Source: an uncultured Collinsella sp.
GTDB lineage: Bacteria > Actinomycetota > Coriobacteriia > Coriobacteriales > Coriobacteriaceae
Assembly (NCBI GenBank): GCA_902495545.1
Contig: CABUXM010000023.1
Location: 1 to 24,775, forward strand
Direction: 5' to 3'
DNA length: 24,775 nucleotides
Shown: piece by piece, positions 7,237 through 15,215 of the stretch
Numbering within the stretch: position 1 is the first letter of the stretch
How the letters are laid out: each line of letters opens with the position of its first letter
The notes under the pieces: generated by a model
Told to the model about the DNA's origin: nothing
Database searches by the model: none
Seen by the model: the letters and a program-made list of their open reading frames with translations, nothing else
Program-made: the position numbers and the translations under genes

Positions 7237-7503
7237 TGAGTGTAGTGGAGGGTGGCGTTGGGCGTGTGCGTGCCTGCATTCGTAAGCGCGGTTGTCTGGC
7301 AAGTGTGATTTGGGGCGACCTCGTTAAAGTTTCTAAGCTGCGAAAATGACCGTTAACCGGATTAAATTTTGTTGCTCAACATTTGACACTCTGGGCGTGG
7401 TAACTTTTTTACCAACAGGTATGATTATTGTCATGTGCGCCGCGCCTGCCTGCCGGGTTGCGGCGCACTTGTGACAGCCTTTGACACCCTTGGAGCGTGT
7501 ACT
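7237..7503 (+). promoter_or_regulatory. Leader and promoter region of the BREX operon
   Basis: This 267-bp gap holds no gene I can support. It contains two similar blocks, TTTGACAC at 7382-7389 and at 7480-7487, each followed by a related C/T/G-rich stretch ending in GCGTG. Both include a perfect TTGACA -35 hexamer, but no clean -10 lies 17 bp downstream of either; TATGAT at 7420-7425 is the best -10-like hexamer. TGGTAA/TTACCA (7398-7403, 7409-7414) is a short inverted repeat. A long hairpin is listed separately. GGAG at 7492-7495 sits 8 nt before a GTG at 7504 and is a plausible Shine-Dalgarno for a longer brxA. Confidence 0.4.
7429..7476 (+). promoter_or_regulatory. Long hairpin in the brxA leader
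   Basis: A perfect 9-bp GC-rich stem (7435-7443 with 7460-7468) is extended outward, after a small asymmetric bulge, by a further 5 bp, TGTCA (7429-7433) with TGACA (7472-7476). The loop is 16 nt. The sequence after it (GCCTTTGACAC) has only three T in a row, so an efficient intrinsic terminator is unlikely. It could be a 5' UTR structure, an attenuator or a protein-binding site controlling the defence operon. Confidence 0.5.
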
Positions 7504-7528
7504 GTGGATGTAACCACAAAAAGCGTTC

Positions 7529-7538
7529 GGGGGGGGGG
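7529..7538 (+). repeat. Homopolymer run of ten G at the brxA start
   Basis: Ten consecutive G residues end with the first base of the GTG that opens the current brxA frame. Such tracts change length by slipped-strand mispairing. An in-frame TAA at 7511-7513 means that in the present frame only the GTG at 7538 can start brxA. If the tract were nine G long, GTG at 7504, which has a GGAG Shine-Dalgarno 8 nt upstream, would enter the same frame. The run may be a translation switch, or its length may be an assembly error. Confidence 0.7.
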
Positions 7539-8188
7539 TGCTCACCCGCGAGCAATTCCTCCCGCATGAGATGCGCATCGTCGCTGCCCTTCGTATGCGG
7601 GGCGCAAGCGACGAGCAGGTCATTGTACGCGTAAAGAGCGAGAACCTCTTTCAATATCCCACGGAGCGCATGGTCGCCAACCGCGCAACCGTGTGCCTTC
7701 GCCGCCTTGACGCCATGGTGCCCACGGACGCCGTATGCGCCGCGCGCGGCATCGACCCCAAAACCGCCGTCGAGGCTGCATCATCCCTAACCAGGCTCAT
7801 GGCATCCGGCACTCCCACGCAGGCGGACCAGGCCATCTTCTACAGCATGATCTGCCGCTACGATATCGTGCGCGAGCTCGTGCTCGTCGAGGTAGGGGAG
7901 CGCCTACAAAACTTCGATTATGCCTTTACGGCGGTTGACCTCAACGCCTTTATGACACGCTTTACCACGGAGTATCCGGACGCGGCCCGCTGGACTGAGG
8001 CCACGGTCAAGCGCATTAAGGGCTCGCTCCGCCAGACGCTCCGCCATGCTGGCCTTATCGGCGAAGGCCTGGGCCCGGAGTCCGAGCGCCTGTCACCACT
8101 CTTCCTCGATTCCGATGTCGAGCGAGCCTTGGTTCAGCTGGGCGAGCAGTCGCTTATCGCGGCCCTTACCGGCAGGGCGGTGATGTAG
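7538..8188 (+). CDS. brxA: BREX protein BrxA (DUF1819)
   Basis: This 216-residue protein matches BrxA, the small DNA-binding protein that opens type 1 BREX operons. Recognisable parts are LTREQFLPHEMRIVAALRM near the start, ENLFQYPTERMVANRATVCLRRLD (family 'ENLFQY...R..' helix-turn-helix region, about residues 35-60), and the helical C-terminal half with the tail ALVQLGEQSLIAALTG. The written start is the GTG at 7538, inside a G10 run, and it begins directly at the conserved LTREQF segment; family members usually have several more residues there. A GTG at 7504 with a better Shine-Dalgarno would supply about 11 extra residues if the G run were one base shorter. BrxB follows after one base, so the two are translationally coupled. 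Confidence 0.88.
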   Translation: MLTREQFLPHEMRIVAALRMRGASDEQVIVRVKSENLFQYPTERMVANRATVCLRRLDAMVPTDAVCAARGIDPKTAVEAASSLTRLMASGTPTQADQAIFYSMICRYDIVRELVLVEVGERLQNFDYAFTAVDLNAFMTRFTTEYPDAARWTEATVKRIKGSLRQTLRHAGLIGEGLGPESERLSPLFLDSDVERALVQLGEQSLIAALTGRAVM

Positions 8189-8189
8189 C

Positions 8190-8882
8190 GTGGCTCCCGT
8201 CAAAAGCGCCGTCGACCCTGTTATCACCCCGGCGACCGATCTCACCACCAATATCGGTATCCATTCCCGCAAGAGCGTCGTGGCGGCGCATGCCCGCTCC
8301 GAGCGCGCCTGTCAGGAATTTGAGCGCCGTGCGCAGCTTCTGCGCGAGTGCCTGTGCAGCGAGGACTTTTTGGCCAACAAGGGCATAGGCAATGAGATCG
8401 GCTTCCACACTTTTTGCTATGACCCCGCGCTGGAGTTTGAGGCGCGTGCATTATTTGACACCCTTTCATGCGATGCCGAGGCCGACAAGCTTCCGTGCAC
8501 GCTCAAGGTCGTGAACCTTTACGACGCCGTGCTGGCAATTCTCGAAAAGCGCCGTGTCCTTAAGGCCATCCCACGCCAAGAGGAGCGCCGCGGTACCCAG
8601 CGCGTGCTCGAGGACGTGGCCAAGTTCGCCTCGCCCGAGAAAGTTGCCGCGTACATCCTTGAGCAGACCGAGCCGTTCGCGCCCGGAGACGTCATTCTCC
8701 TCACCGGTGCAGGTGAGGCCTTCCCGTTCTTTCGCATGCACACGCTTCTCCACTGCATGCTTGCGGATTTTGATGAGGTGCCTGTGGTCGCCGCCTATCC
8801 GGGCAGTTTCAACGGCTCTTCTTTCCAGCTCTTTAACCGTCTGCCGGCCGACAACTACTACCGCGCCATCGATATCTCGTAA
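8190..8882 (+). CDS. brxB: BREX protein BrxB (DUF1788)
   Basis: This 230-residue protein is recognised by the BrxB pattern: ERRAQLLRECLCSEDFLANKG then GNEIGFHTFCYDPALEFE (about residues 45-80), the central VNLYDAVLAIL, and the C-terminal VILLTGAGEAFPFFRMHTLL with VVAAYPGSFNG near the end. BrxB is a core BREX component needed for defence; its chemical role is not settled. The frame opens with GTG at 8190, one base past the brxA stop, without a strong Shine-Dalgarno, so it probably relies on coupling to brxA translation. About 40 residues precede the conserved part, more than in many relatives, so the true start could be an internal GTG (near 8278). A small hairpin lies in the 78-bp gap before brxC. 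Confidence 0.9.
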   Translation: MAPVKSAVDPVITPATDLTTNIGIHSRKSVVAAHARSERACQEFERRAQLLRECLCSEDFLANKGIGNEIGFHTFCYDPALEFEARALFDTLSCDAEADKLPCTLKVVNLYDAVLAILEKRRVLKAIPRQEERRGTQRVLEDVAKFASPEKVAAYILEQTEPFAPGDVILLTGAGEAFPFFRMHTLLHCMLADFDEVPVVAAYPGSFNGSSFQLFNRLPADNYYRAIDIS

Positions 8883-8960
8883 GCACGGCTCCCCGCAGGC
8901 AAGTCCCTGCCGCCGGTAACAACCCTTTGCCATAACGTTCCCAAACCCAAAGGAGCACCC

Positions 8961-11900
8961 ATGGACAACACGATCATTCGCGACCTCTTTGCAAAAGACA
9001 TTAACCGCTCCATCAACGGCGTGGTCAAGGTCCAGGATTCAAAAGATGGGTCCATCCGCCAAGAGCTTGACGAGTACGTGGTGACGCGCGAGTTGCAGAG
9101 GCACTTTGCCACGTTCTTCAAGGCCTACGGCGATGCCATCGATGCGCGCACCGACAAGATCGGCGTGTGGATCAGTGGTTTCTTCGGTTCCGGTAAATCG
9201 CACTTCCTCAAGATGCTGAGCTACCTGCTCGAGAATCGCCAGATCGGCGGTAAGAGCGCCATCCGCTACTTTGACGGCAAAATCGTCGACCCCATGGTCG
9301 CGGCTGCCATGGAGCGCGCCTGCTCGGTGCCCACGCAGGCCATCCTCTTTAACATCGATAGCAAGGCGGGCCAGTGGAAGCAGGGCGATACGGCTCCCAC
9401 GGCGCTGCTTCGCGGCTTTGAGCGCATGTTCTACGAGGCGCGCGGCTTCTACGGCGAGGACCTCAAGCTTGCAAAGCTCGAGGACTACATCGATTCCCTG
9501 GGCAAGACCCAGGAGTTCCGCGAGGCCTTTGAGCGCGTCAACGGCGAGTCTTGGCTCCAGACCCGCGATACCTACAGCTACTTTGAGGACGACGTCGTCG
9601 AGGTGCTGCAGAGCGTGCTCGGCATGAGCGAAAAGGCCGCATGGAACTGGCTCGAGGGTTCTGAGGACGAGGTTTTGGCCCCTGATGTCTTTGCCAAAAA
9701 GGTCAAGGACTACGTAGACGCTCAGGCAGCGGCCCACGGCGGCAACTTCCGTTTGCTCTTTATGGTCGACGAGGTGGGTCAGTTTATTACAAACGACAAG
9801 GACCCAAGCCTTATGCTGAGCCTTCAGACCGTCGTCGAGGAGCTGGGTGCCGCCTGCGGTGGCCGCGTGTGGGTGATGGTTACGAGCCAGGAGGCCATCG
9901 ACAACCTGAGCCTGCCCGTGGGCAACGACTTTTCAAAGATCCAGGGCCGCTTCAATACCCGCCTTTCGCTCTCCAGCTCCAGCGTGGACGAGGTCATCCA
10001 GCGCCGTGTGCTCGAGAAGACCGCGCCGACGGCCGATATGCTTGCACAGGTCTACGAGCAAGACGCCGCCGTGCTTAAAAACAACTTTACCTTTGAGGGT
10101 GGCTCGCGCTCCGACCTTGCCGGCTACGCCAACTCCAAGGATTTTGTGGCCAGCTACCCGTTTGTGGGCTACCAGTTTAAGCTCCTGCCCGACGTGATGA
10201 CCGAGGTGCGCAAGCACGGTGTCAAGGCCAAGCACATGTCAACGGGCGAGCGCTCCATGCTGAGCGCGTTCCAGGAGAGCGCTCAGGCCATCCAGTATGA
10301 CCAGACCGGTGCACTCGTGCCGTTCTGGTGCTTCTTCGACACTATTTCCAAAGACCTTGAGCACGGCATCAACCAGGTGGTCGACCGCGCGGTCCGTGCG
10401 GCCGAGGACGCAAAGGGCCTTGAACCCTACGACGTTCAGGTGCTCAAGCTCCTGTACCTGATTCGTTACATCGGCTACGTTAAGGCCACGGTCGAGAACA
10501 TCTCCATCTTCATGATCGACGGCCTCGACGTGGACATGCGCGCCCTCAAGGACCGCGTCAAGGAGTCCCTTGCCCGCCTGGAGCGCGAGAACTACGTGGC
10601 ACGCCAGGGCGATGCCTATAGCTTCCTCACCGACGAGGAGCAGGAGATAGCGCAGGAGATCGCACGCACTCCGGTCGATAACGCGCAGGTGATCGAGTCT
10701 ATCAAAAAGCGCCTGTTCGACAGCATCTACACCGCGCGTAAACTCAACCGCGGGGCCAACGACTTTCCTTTTGACCGCTATGTGGACGGCTCAATCCACG
10801 GTGCCAGCATGGGCGGCATGGAGCTTTGCGTGGCGACTATGGCGAGCGATCTGGGCCGTGCGGACGATACCGAGCTGGCCTTGGCTTCTTCGGGCAAAGC
10901 CATCGTGGCTTTGAGCGACGAGGCGGATTATTGGGAGACGCTCGTCAACGCCGCCAAGATCCGCAAGTACGCCAAGACGCGAAATCTCCAGGAGCTTCAG
11001 CCGAGTACGCGCCAGATCGTCGAGTCCAAGATGCGCGAGGCAGCCTATAACGAGAAAGAGGCCGATGTCCTTTTGAGCGAGGCCGTACTCCATGCACGTT
11101 GCGCGGTCAACGGCCGCATAATTGAGGTCCGCGCGGCCAAACCCGCTCAGGTCTTTGAGCAAGTGCTGGCGCAGCTGTGCGATGTGGTCTTTGAAAAGGC
11201 CGACTATATCGGCGCGCCGGTCACGAGCGATTCCGATATCCGCTCCACTCTGGCGGGCAACGTTCAAGCGGGGCTCGCTGGCATGGACGCGGGTAACACG
11301 CGTGCGCTCAAGGAGGTCGAGGACTACCTCAAAGTTCAGCACCAGCGCCACCTGGATACCGCTATGGGCGATATCCAGCGCAGGTACCAGCAAAAGCCCT
11401 ATGGCTGGCGCGAGGTTGACATCGCAAATGTGGTGGCGCAGCTTGTAGTGGAGCAGCGCGCGCAGGTGCTGTTTGGCGGTCAGACGGTTCAAGCTAACGA
11501 CAGCCGCATGGTGTCGCTCCTGCGTAAGGATGCCGATAAGGCCCAGGTGCGTTTGCGCGTGCGCATGAGCGACCGGTTGCTGCGCGCCACGGGCGAGCTT
11601 ATGCGTGGCCTGTTTGATCTCAAGACCGTGCCCTCCAACGAGGATAAGCTCGTGGCCGAGCTCAAGGAGCGCCTTGAGGGCTTGCGTGAGGTGTGCGTCG
11701 CCATGGCACGCGACTACTACACGGGTATCAAGCCGGCCTACCCGTATCCCGGTGAGGACGAGTGCGAGAAGATGCGCTCGGAGGTGGTCGACGTTCTTAA
11801 GGACCAGAGCGATTCCGAGGCGTTCTTGACCACGTTCACCAAGCACGAGGACCGCCTGTTCGATGCCAAGGAAGACTTTGACAAGGTGGTTGAGTTCTTC

Positions 11901-12623
11901 GAGTCCAACCAACGAACAGCGTTTGACCACGCCAAGGATTTCTTGAGTCGCACCGAGGGCATCGAGTATGCCTCCGATGACATTCCCAACGCTGTGGAGA
12001 ACGTGGCAAAGGTACGCGAGATCCTCAAAGACCCAAAGCCCTACGGCCGCATTAAAGACCTTCAGCCGTTGATGGCACCCGTCGAGGAAGACATCAAAAA
12101 GCACCTGGGCATTCGCCGCAACGAGTTCTTGTGTCGTATCGAAAACGACCTGCAGGATTTGCGGAAGCAGGCCGAGAGCCAAGAAGGTTTTGTCAAGCAG
12201 GCCAAGGATGCCATCGCGGACGCCAACACCAGGTATGAGTCGTTCAAGAACCGCGCCCATGGCGTCCAGAGCCTCAACGAGCTTAACGCCCTCGCGGCAA
12301 ACTGGGAAAACTGGATCGTTGCTGCAACCAACAAGATATACGACGCCGTGGATGAGGCCCACATGCGAATGGACAACGAGCGCCGCACCATCGAGGTCAC
12401 GAGTACGGGTGAGGTGGTCAAGAAGATCTCCAACAAGGGCGCCGCATCGTCTGCGCCCGTGCCCGCGTCTAAGCCCCAGCGCAAGATCAAGACCGTGCGC
12501 CGCGCCGATTTGGCCAAGCCGAGTCGCCTCTTGTCCGCAGAGGACGTGGAGCGCTACGTGGACGACCTGCGCTCCCGCCTTATGCAGGAGCTCGCTGCAA
12601 ACGACGAGATTCGTATCAACTAA
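8961..12623 (+). CDS. brxC: BREX ATPase BrxC (PglY-like)
   Basis: This 1220-residue protein is the large P-loop ATPase of type 1 BREX, required for both self-methylation and phage exclusion. It begins IIRDLFAKDINRSINGVVKV, typical of BrxC. The Walker A motif is GFFGSGKSH (K79) and Walker B is LLFMVDEVGQF (D270, E271). The segment VWVMVTSQEAID with a following GRFNTRLSLSS suits the sensor region. The C-terminal third (about 900-1150) is strongly charged and helical, likely coiled coil, and the last 80 residues are basic (KPQRKIKTVRR). The length is normal for the family. AAAGGAG sits 5 nt before the ATG. Confidence 0.95.
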   Translation: MDNTIIRDLFAKDINRSINGVVKVQDSKDGSIRQELDEYVVTRELQRHFATFFKAYGDAIDARTDKIGVWISGFFGSGKSHFLKMLSYLLENRQIGGKSAIRYFDGKIVDPMVAAAMERACSVPTQAILFNIDSKAGQWKQGDTAPTALLRGFERMFYEARGFYGEDLKLAKLEDYIDSLGKTQEFREAFERVNGESWLQTRDTYSYFEDDVVEVLQSVLGMSEKAAWNWLEGSEDEVLAPDVFAKKVKDYVDAQAAAHGGNFRLLFMVDEVGQFITNDKDPSLMLSLQTVVEELGAACGGRVWVMVTSQEAIDNLSLPVGNDFSKIQGRFNTRLSLSSSSVDEVIQRRVLEKTAPTADMLAQVYEQDAAVLKNNFTFEGGSRSDLAGYANSKDFVASYPFVGYQFKLLPDVMTEVRKHGVKAKHMSTGERSMLSAFQESAQAIQYDQTGALVPFWCFFDTISKDLEHGINQVVDRAVRAAEDAKGLEPYDVQVLKLLYLIRYIGYVKATVENISIFMIDGLDVDMRALKDRVKESLARLERENYVARQGDAYSFLTDEEQEIAQEIARTPVDNAQVIESIKKRLFDSIYTARKLNRGANDFPFDRYVDGSIHGASMGGMELCVATMASDLGRADDTELALASSGKAIVALSDEADYWETLVNAAKIRKYAKTRNLQELQPSTRQIVESKMREAAYNEKEADVLLSEAVLHARCAVNGRIIEVRAAKPAQVFEQVLAQLCDVVFEKADYIGAPVTSDSDIRSTLAGNVQAGLAGMDAGNTRALKEVEDYLKVQHQRHLDTAMGDIQRRYQQKPYGWREVDIANVVAQLVVEQRAQVLFGGQTVQANDSRMVSLLRKDADKAQVRLRVRMSDRLLRATGELMRGLFDLKTVPSNEDKLVAELKERLEGLREVCVAMARDYYTGIKPAYPYPGEDECEKMRSEVVDVLKDQSDSEAFLTTFTKHEDRLFDAKEDFDKVVEFFESNQRTAFDHAKDFLSRTEGIEYASDDIPNAVENVAKVREILKDPKPYGRIKDLQPLMAPVEEDIKKHLGIRRNEFLCRIENDLQDLRKQAESQEGFVKQAKDAIADANTRYESFKNRAHGVQSLNELNALAANWENWIVAATNKIYDAVDEAHMRMDNERRTIEVTSTGEVVKKISNKGAASSAPVPASKPQRKIKTVRRADLAKPSRLLSAEDVERYVDDLRSRLMQELAANDEIRIN

Positions 12624-12632
12624 CTCGCGGAG

Positions 12633-12664
12633 CCACCGGTGCCAAAGCGAGCACCGGTGGTTTA
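12633..12664 (+). terminator. Terminator- or attenuator-like hairpin between brxC and pglX
   Basis: A perfect 10-bp inverted repeat (12633-12642 with 12651-12660), loop CAAAGCGA, is followed by TTTATGG. It starts 9 bp after the brxC stop and ends 25 bp before the pglX ATG. The T-tract is short, so it probably gives partial termination or protects the upstream mRNA, rather than ending the operon. Confidence 0.5.
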
Positions 12665-12689
12665 TGGCGTTTAGAAAGGCTCATCAACC

Positions 12690-15206
12690 ATGAACGATTC
12701 TGCTCTTAAGAGCTTCTGCACCTGGGCCCGTACAGAGCTCATCAAAGGCGTGGAGGCACAGATGGTGCGCTACGGCATCACCGAACCTGCACCTTCGCCC
12801 GTTGGGTCCGAGACCGTCAACGGCCTGCCCCTAAGTCCTGCTGAGGTTGAGCAGCGTGACGAGCTGCTGCGCATACAGACAGAGGTGGGTCACGAGGCGC
12901 TGCGCGACCGAGCGGCCTACACCTGGTTCAACCGCATCGTGGCCATTCGCTTTATGGATGCACGCGGATGGCTCCCCAGCCGTATGCGCATGCTGAGTCG
13001 TGCGGACGGCAGCCATGGCAGCGAGGCCGTGGAGAACGCACTGGACGTGGAAATAACGACGGCCGATACCGATCGCATAGCCGAGCTCAAGATGGCGGGC
13101 TTGGATGAACCGTTGTGGCGCTACCTGTTTGTTGCTCAGTGCGAGGAGCTTGCCGATTGCCTGGCGGGCGTCTTTGAACGCGTGGGCGGAGCCATGGAGC
13201 TGCTGTTGCCCCAGGGCCTCATGATGGCTGACAGTGTGGTGGGCAAACTCAATGCCGTCCTCGCTGACGAGGACTGGCGCGAGGGCGTGACCGTTCTGGG
13301 CTGGATGTATCAGTACTACAATGCCGACGTTAAAGACGAGTTCTTCAAGTCCAAGCGCAAGGCAGCGGCGACGGACATCGCGCCCGCCACGCAGCTCTTC
13401 ACCCCCGAGTGGATCGTGCGCTATATGGTCGAGAACTCGCTCGGCCGTCTGTGGATGCTCAACAATCCGGGGAGTTCGCTACGCGAGCGCATGGAGTATT
13501 ACATCGAGCCCGATGCTGAGCACGAGGACTTCATCCGTATTTCGAGTCCCGAGGAGATAACCCTCTGCGACCCCGCATGCGGCTCGGGCCATATCTTGGT
13601 CTATGCGTTTGAGCTGCTCTTCCATATGTACGAGGAGCGCGGCTATCGTGAGCGCGAGATTCCCGAGCTCATTCTTACTAAAAACCTTGCAGGTATGGAA
13701 ATCGATTCCCGCGCGGCACAGATCGCGGAGCTGGCGCTTGCCATGTGCGCCCGCGAGCACGACCGTCGCTTCTTTAGGCGTGGCGTTCGCGCCGACGTTA
13801 CCGTGCTCTCGAGCATCCCGCTAGGGGAGGACGAGCTGCCGGGTAACAAGAAGCTCGCCGAGGAGCTGAGTCGTTTGGGCGAGATCGGTTCGCTGCTCAA
13901 TCCCTCAGAGGACGAGATCGACGAGCTCAAGGCTGCCGCCGCGAGTTGTTCCGATGACCTTTTTGCCGCTACGGCCAAAACTAAGCTCGAAAGCGCTGCC
14001 GCCATCTGCGAGAAGCTGTCCCGTCGTTTTACCTGCACCGTTGCGAATCCTCCGTATATGGGCAGCAGCAGCTTTAACCCCTTCATGAGCAAGTGGGTCA
14101 AGAAGAACTACCCCGACGTGAAGAGCGACCTCTTCTCCAGCTTTGTCGTTCGCATGTTCAGTCTCGCCAAGGACCACGGCGAGTGCGGAGTCATGTCGCC
14201 TTTCGTCTGGATGTTCATCGGAAGCTATGAGAAGCTCCGCAACGAGATTATCGACAACAGAACGCTTACCTCCCTCATTCAACTTGAGTACTCGGGCTTC
14301 GCTGGCGCGACTGTGCCCATCTGCACCTACACGTTTCACAACTCACTCATCAAGGGCTACAAGGGAGGCTACGTGCGCCTTTCTGACTTCGTTGGCGCCG
14401 CTGTCCAGGCTCCCAAGGCCCTCGAGGCAATCCAAAACCCCGACTGCGGCTGGTTCTACCGCCGTAACGCCGAGACCTTCAAGCAGATCCCCGGCACCCC
14501 CATAGCCTACTGGGCCAGTGATGCCCTTGTTGAATCGTTCACAAAAGGAAGGAGGCTCGATGCTGTTGCTACTCCGCGACAGGGCTTGGCGACGAGCGAT
14601 AATGGCCGCTTTTTGAGGAAATGGTGGGAAGTAGCGCCTTCCAACACATCGCGAGATTGTAGCGGCAGGCCTGAGGCAAAGCAGAGTGGCTCCCGTTGGT
14701 TCCCGATTATTCGGGGCGGCTCCTATCGAAAGTGGTGGGGTGACTACGACGAGGTGGTTAACTGGTTTGATGACGGTCGGGAGATGAAGGAAGCAATTCT
14801 GTCCAAGTATACTTATCTCTCTACACCTGATTTTGTGATCAAGAACCAGAACGACTATTTCAAGCCCGCAGTTTCCTGGTCTAAAATTTCTTCCAGCCTC
14901 GCCTCCTTTAGGTTTGCGCCTCGAGGGATGCTTTTTGAGGTAGCTGGAGCATGTCTTTTTGCGGAGCCGAACGAGCTCCGATACATCCAGGCTTTCTGCA
15001 ACTGTTCCATTGCCGAAATTGATTTGGCGTTTATGTCGCCGACTCTAAACTTTGAGGTAGGCCAAATCGGTCAGTTGCCAATCATCCAAGATGAGGCTGC
15101 CGAGCCGACTGTCTGTTCACTCGTTGAAGAATCTCGCTCAATTTCAAAGGCGGACTACGATTCGTTTGAAACCTCTTGGGATTTTAAACGTAATCCTCTT
15201 GTCTAG
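12690..15206 (+). CDS. pglX: BREX adenine methyltransferase PglX, N-terminal part (methyltransferase and specificity domains)
   Basis: This 838-residue protein is the N-terminal two thirds of PglX, the BREX N6-adenine DNA methyltransferase that marks host DNA. The SAM-binding motif I is LCDPACGSGH (D294-G300), preceded by LFTPEWIVRYMVENSLGRLW; catalytic motif IV is NPPY (453-456). The specificity region follows at roughly 560-820, with ATPRQGLATSDNGRFLRKWWEV, RGGSYRKWWGDY and MSPTLNFEVGQIGQLPII, all typical of PglX. It stops with TAG right after SFETSWDFKRNPLV, where full-length PglX (about 1200 residues) would run on into the C-terminal domain found at 16207. GC falls in the last 600 bp. The missing domain is encoded separately, so the two may work as a heterodimer, or PglX may be broken; the sequence alone cannot decide. 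Confidence 0.92.
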   Translation: MNDSALKSFCTWARTELIKGVEAQMVRYGITEPAPSPVGSETVNGLPLSPAEVEQRDELLRIQTEVGHEALRDRAAYTWFNRIVAIRFMDARGWLPSRMRMLSRADGSHGSEAVENALDVEITTADTDRIAELKMAGLDEPLWRYLFVAQCEELADCLAGVFERVGGAMELLLPQGLMMADSVVGKLNAVLADEDWREGVTVLGWMYQYYNADVKDEFFKSKRKAAATDIAPATQLFTPEWIVRYMVENSLGRLWMLNNPGSSLRERMEYYIEPDAEHEDFIRISSPEEITLCDPACGSGHILVYAFELLFHMYEERGYREREIPELILTKNLAGMEIDSRAAQIAELALAMCAREHDRRFFRRGVRADVTVLSSIPLGEDELPGNKKLAEELSRLGEIGSLLNPSEDEIDELKAAAASCSDDLFAATAKTKLESAAAICEKLSRRFTCTVANPPYMGSSSFNPFMSKWVKKNYPDVKSDLFSSFVVRMFSLAKDHGECGVMSPFVWMFIGSYEKLRNEIIDNRTLTSLIQLEYSGFAGATVPICTYTFHNSLIKGYKGGYVRLSDFVGAAVQAPKALEAIQNPDCGWFYRRNAETFKQIPGTPIAYWASDALVESFTKGRRLDAVATPRQGLATSDNGRFLRKWWEVAPSNTSRDCSGRPEAKQSGSRWFPIIRGGSYRKWWGDYDEVVNWFDDGREMKEAILSKYTYLSTPDFVIKNQNDYFKPAVSWSKISSSLASFRFAPRGMLFEVAGACLFAEPNELRYIQAFCNCSIAEIDLAFMSPTLNFEVGQIGQLPIIQDEAAEPTVCSLVEESRSISKADYDSFETSWDFKRNPLV

Positions 15207-15215
15207 GTGATCGCC

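Noticed and set aside
10791..12362. A 523-codon minus-strand frame opposite brxC
   Set aside because: It is a shadow of the BrxC C-terminal region, with no family similarity and no Shine-Dalgarno noticed.
15204..15206. pglX called as a pseudogene because of the premature TAG
   Set aside because: The C-terminal part has its own ATG and Shine-Dalgarno and is intact over 322 residues, and the N-terminal part is intact with all motifs. A two-gene split PglX is at least as likely as a broken one, so both were kept as CDS.
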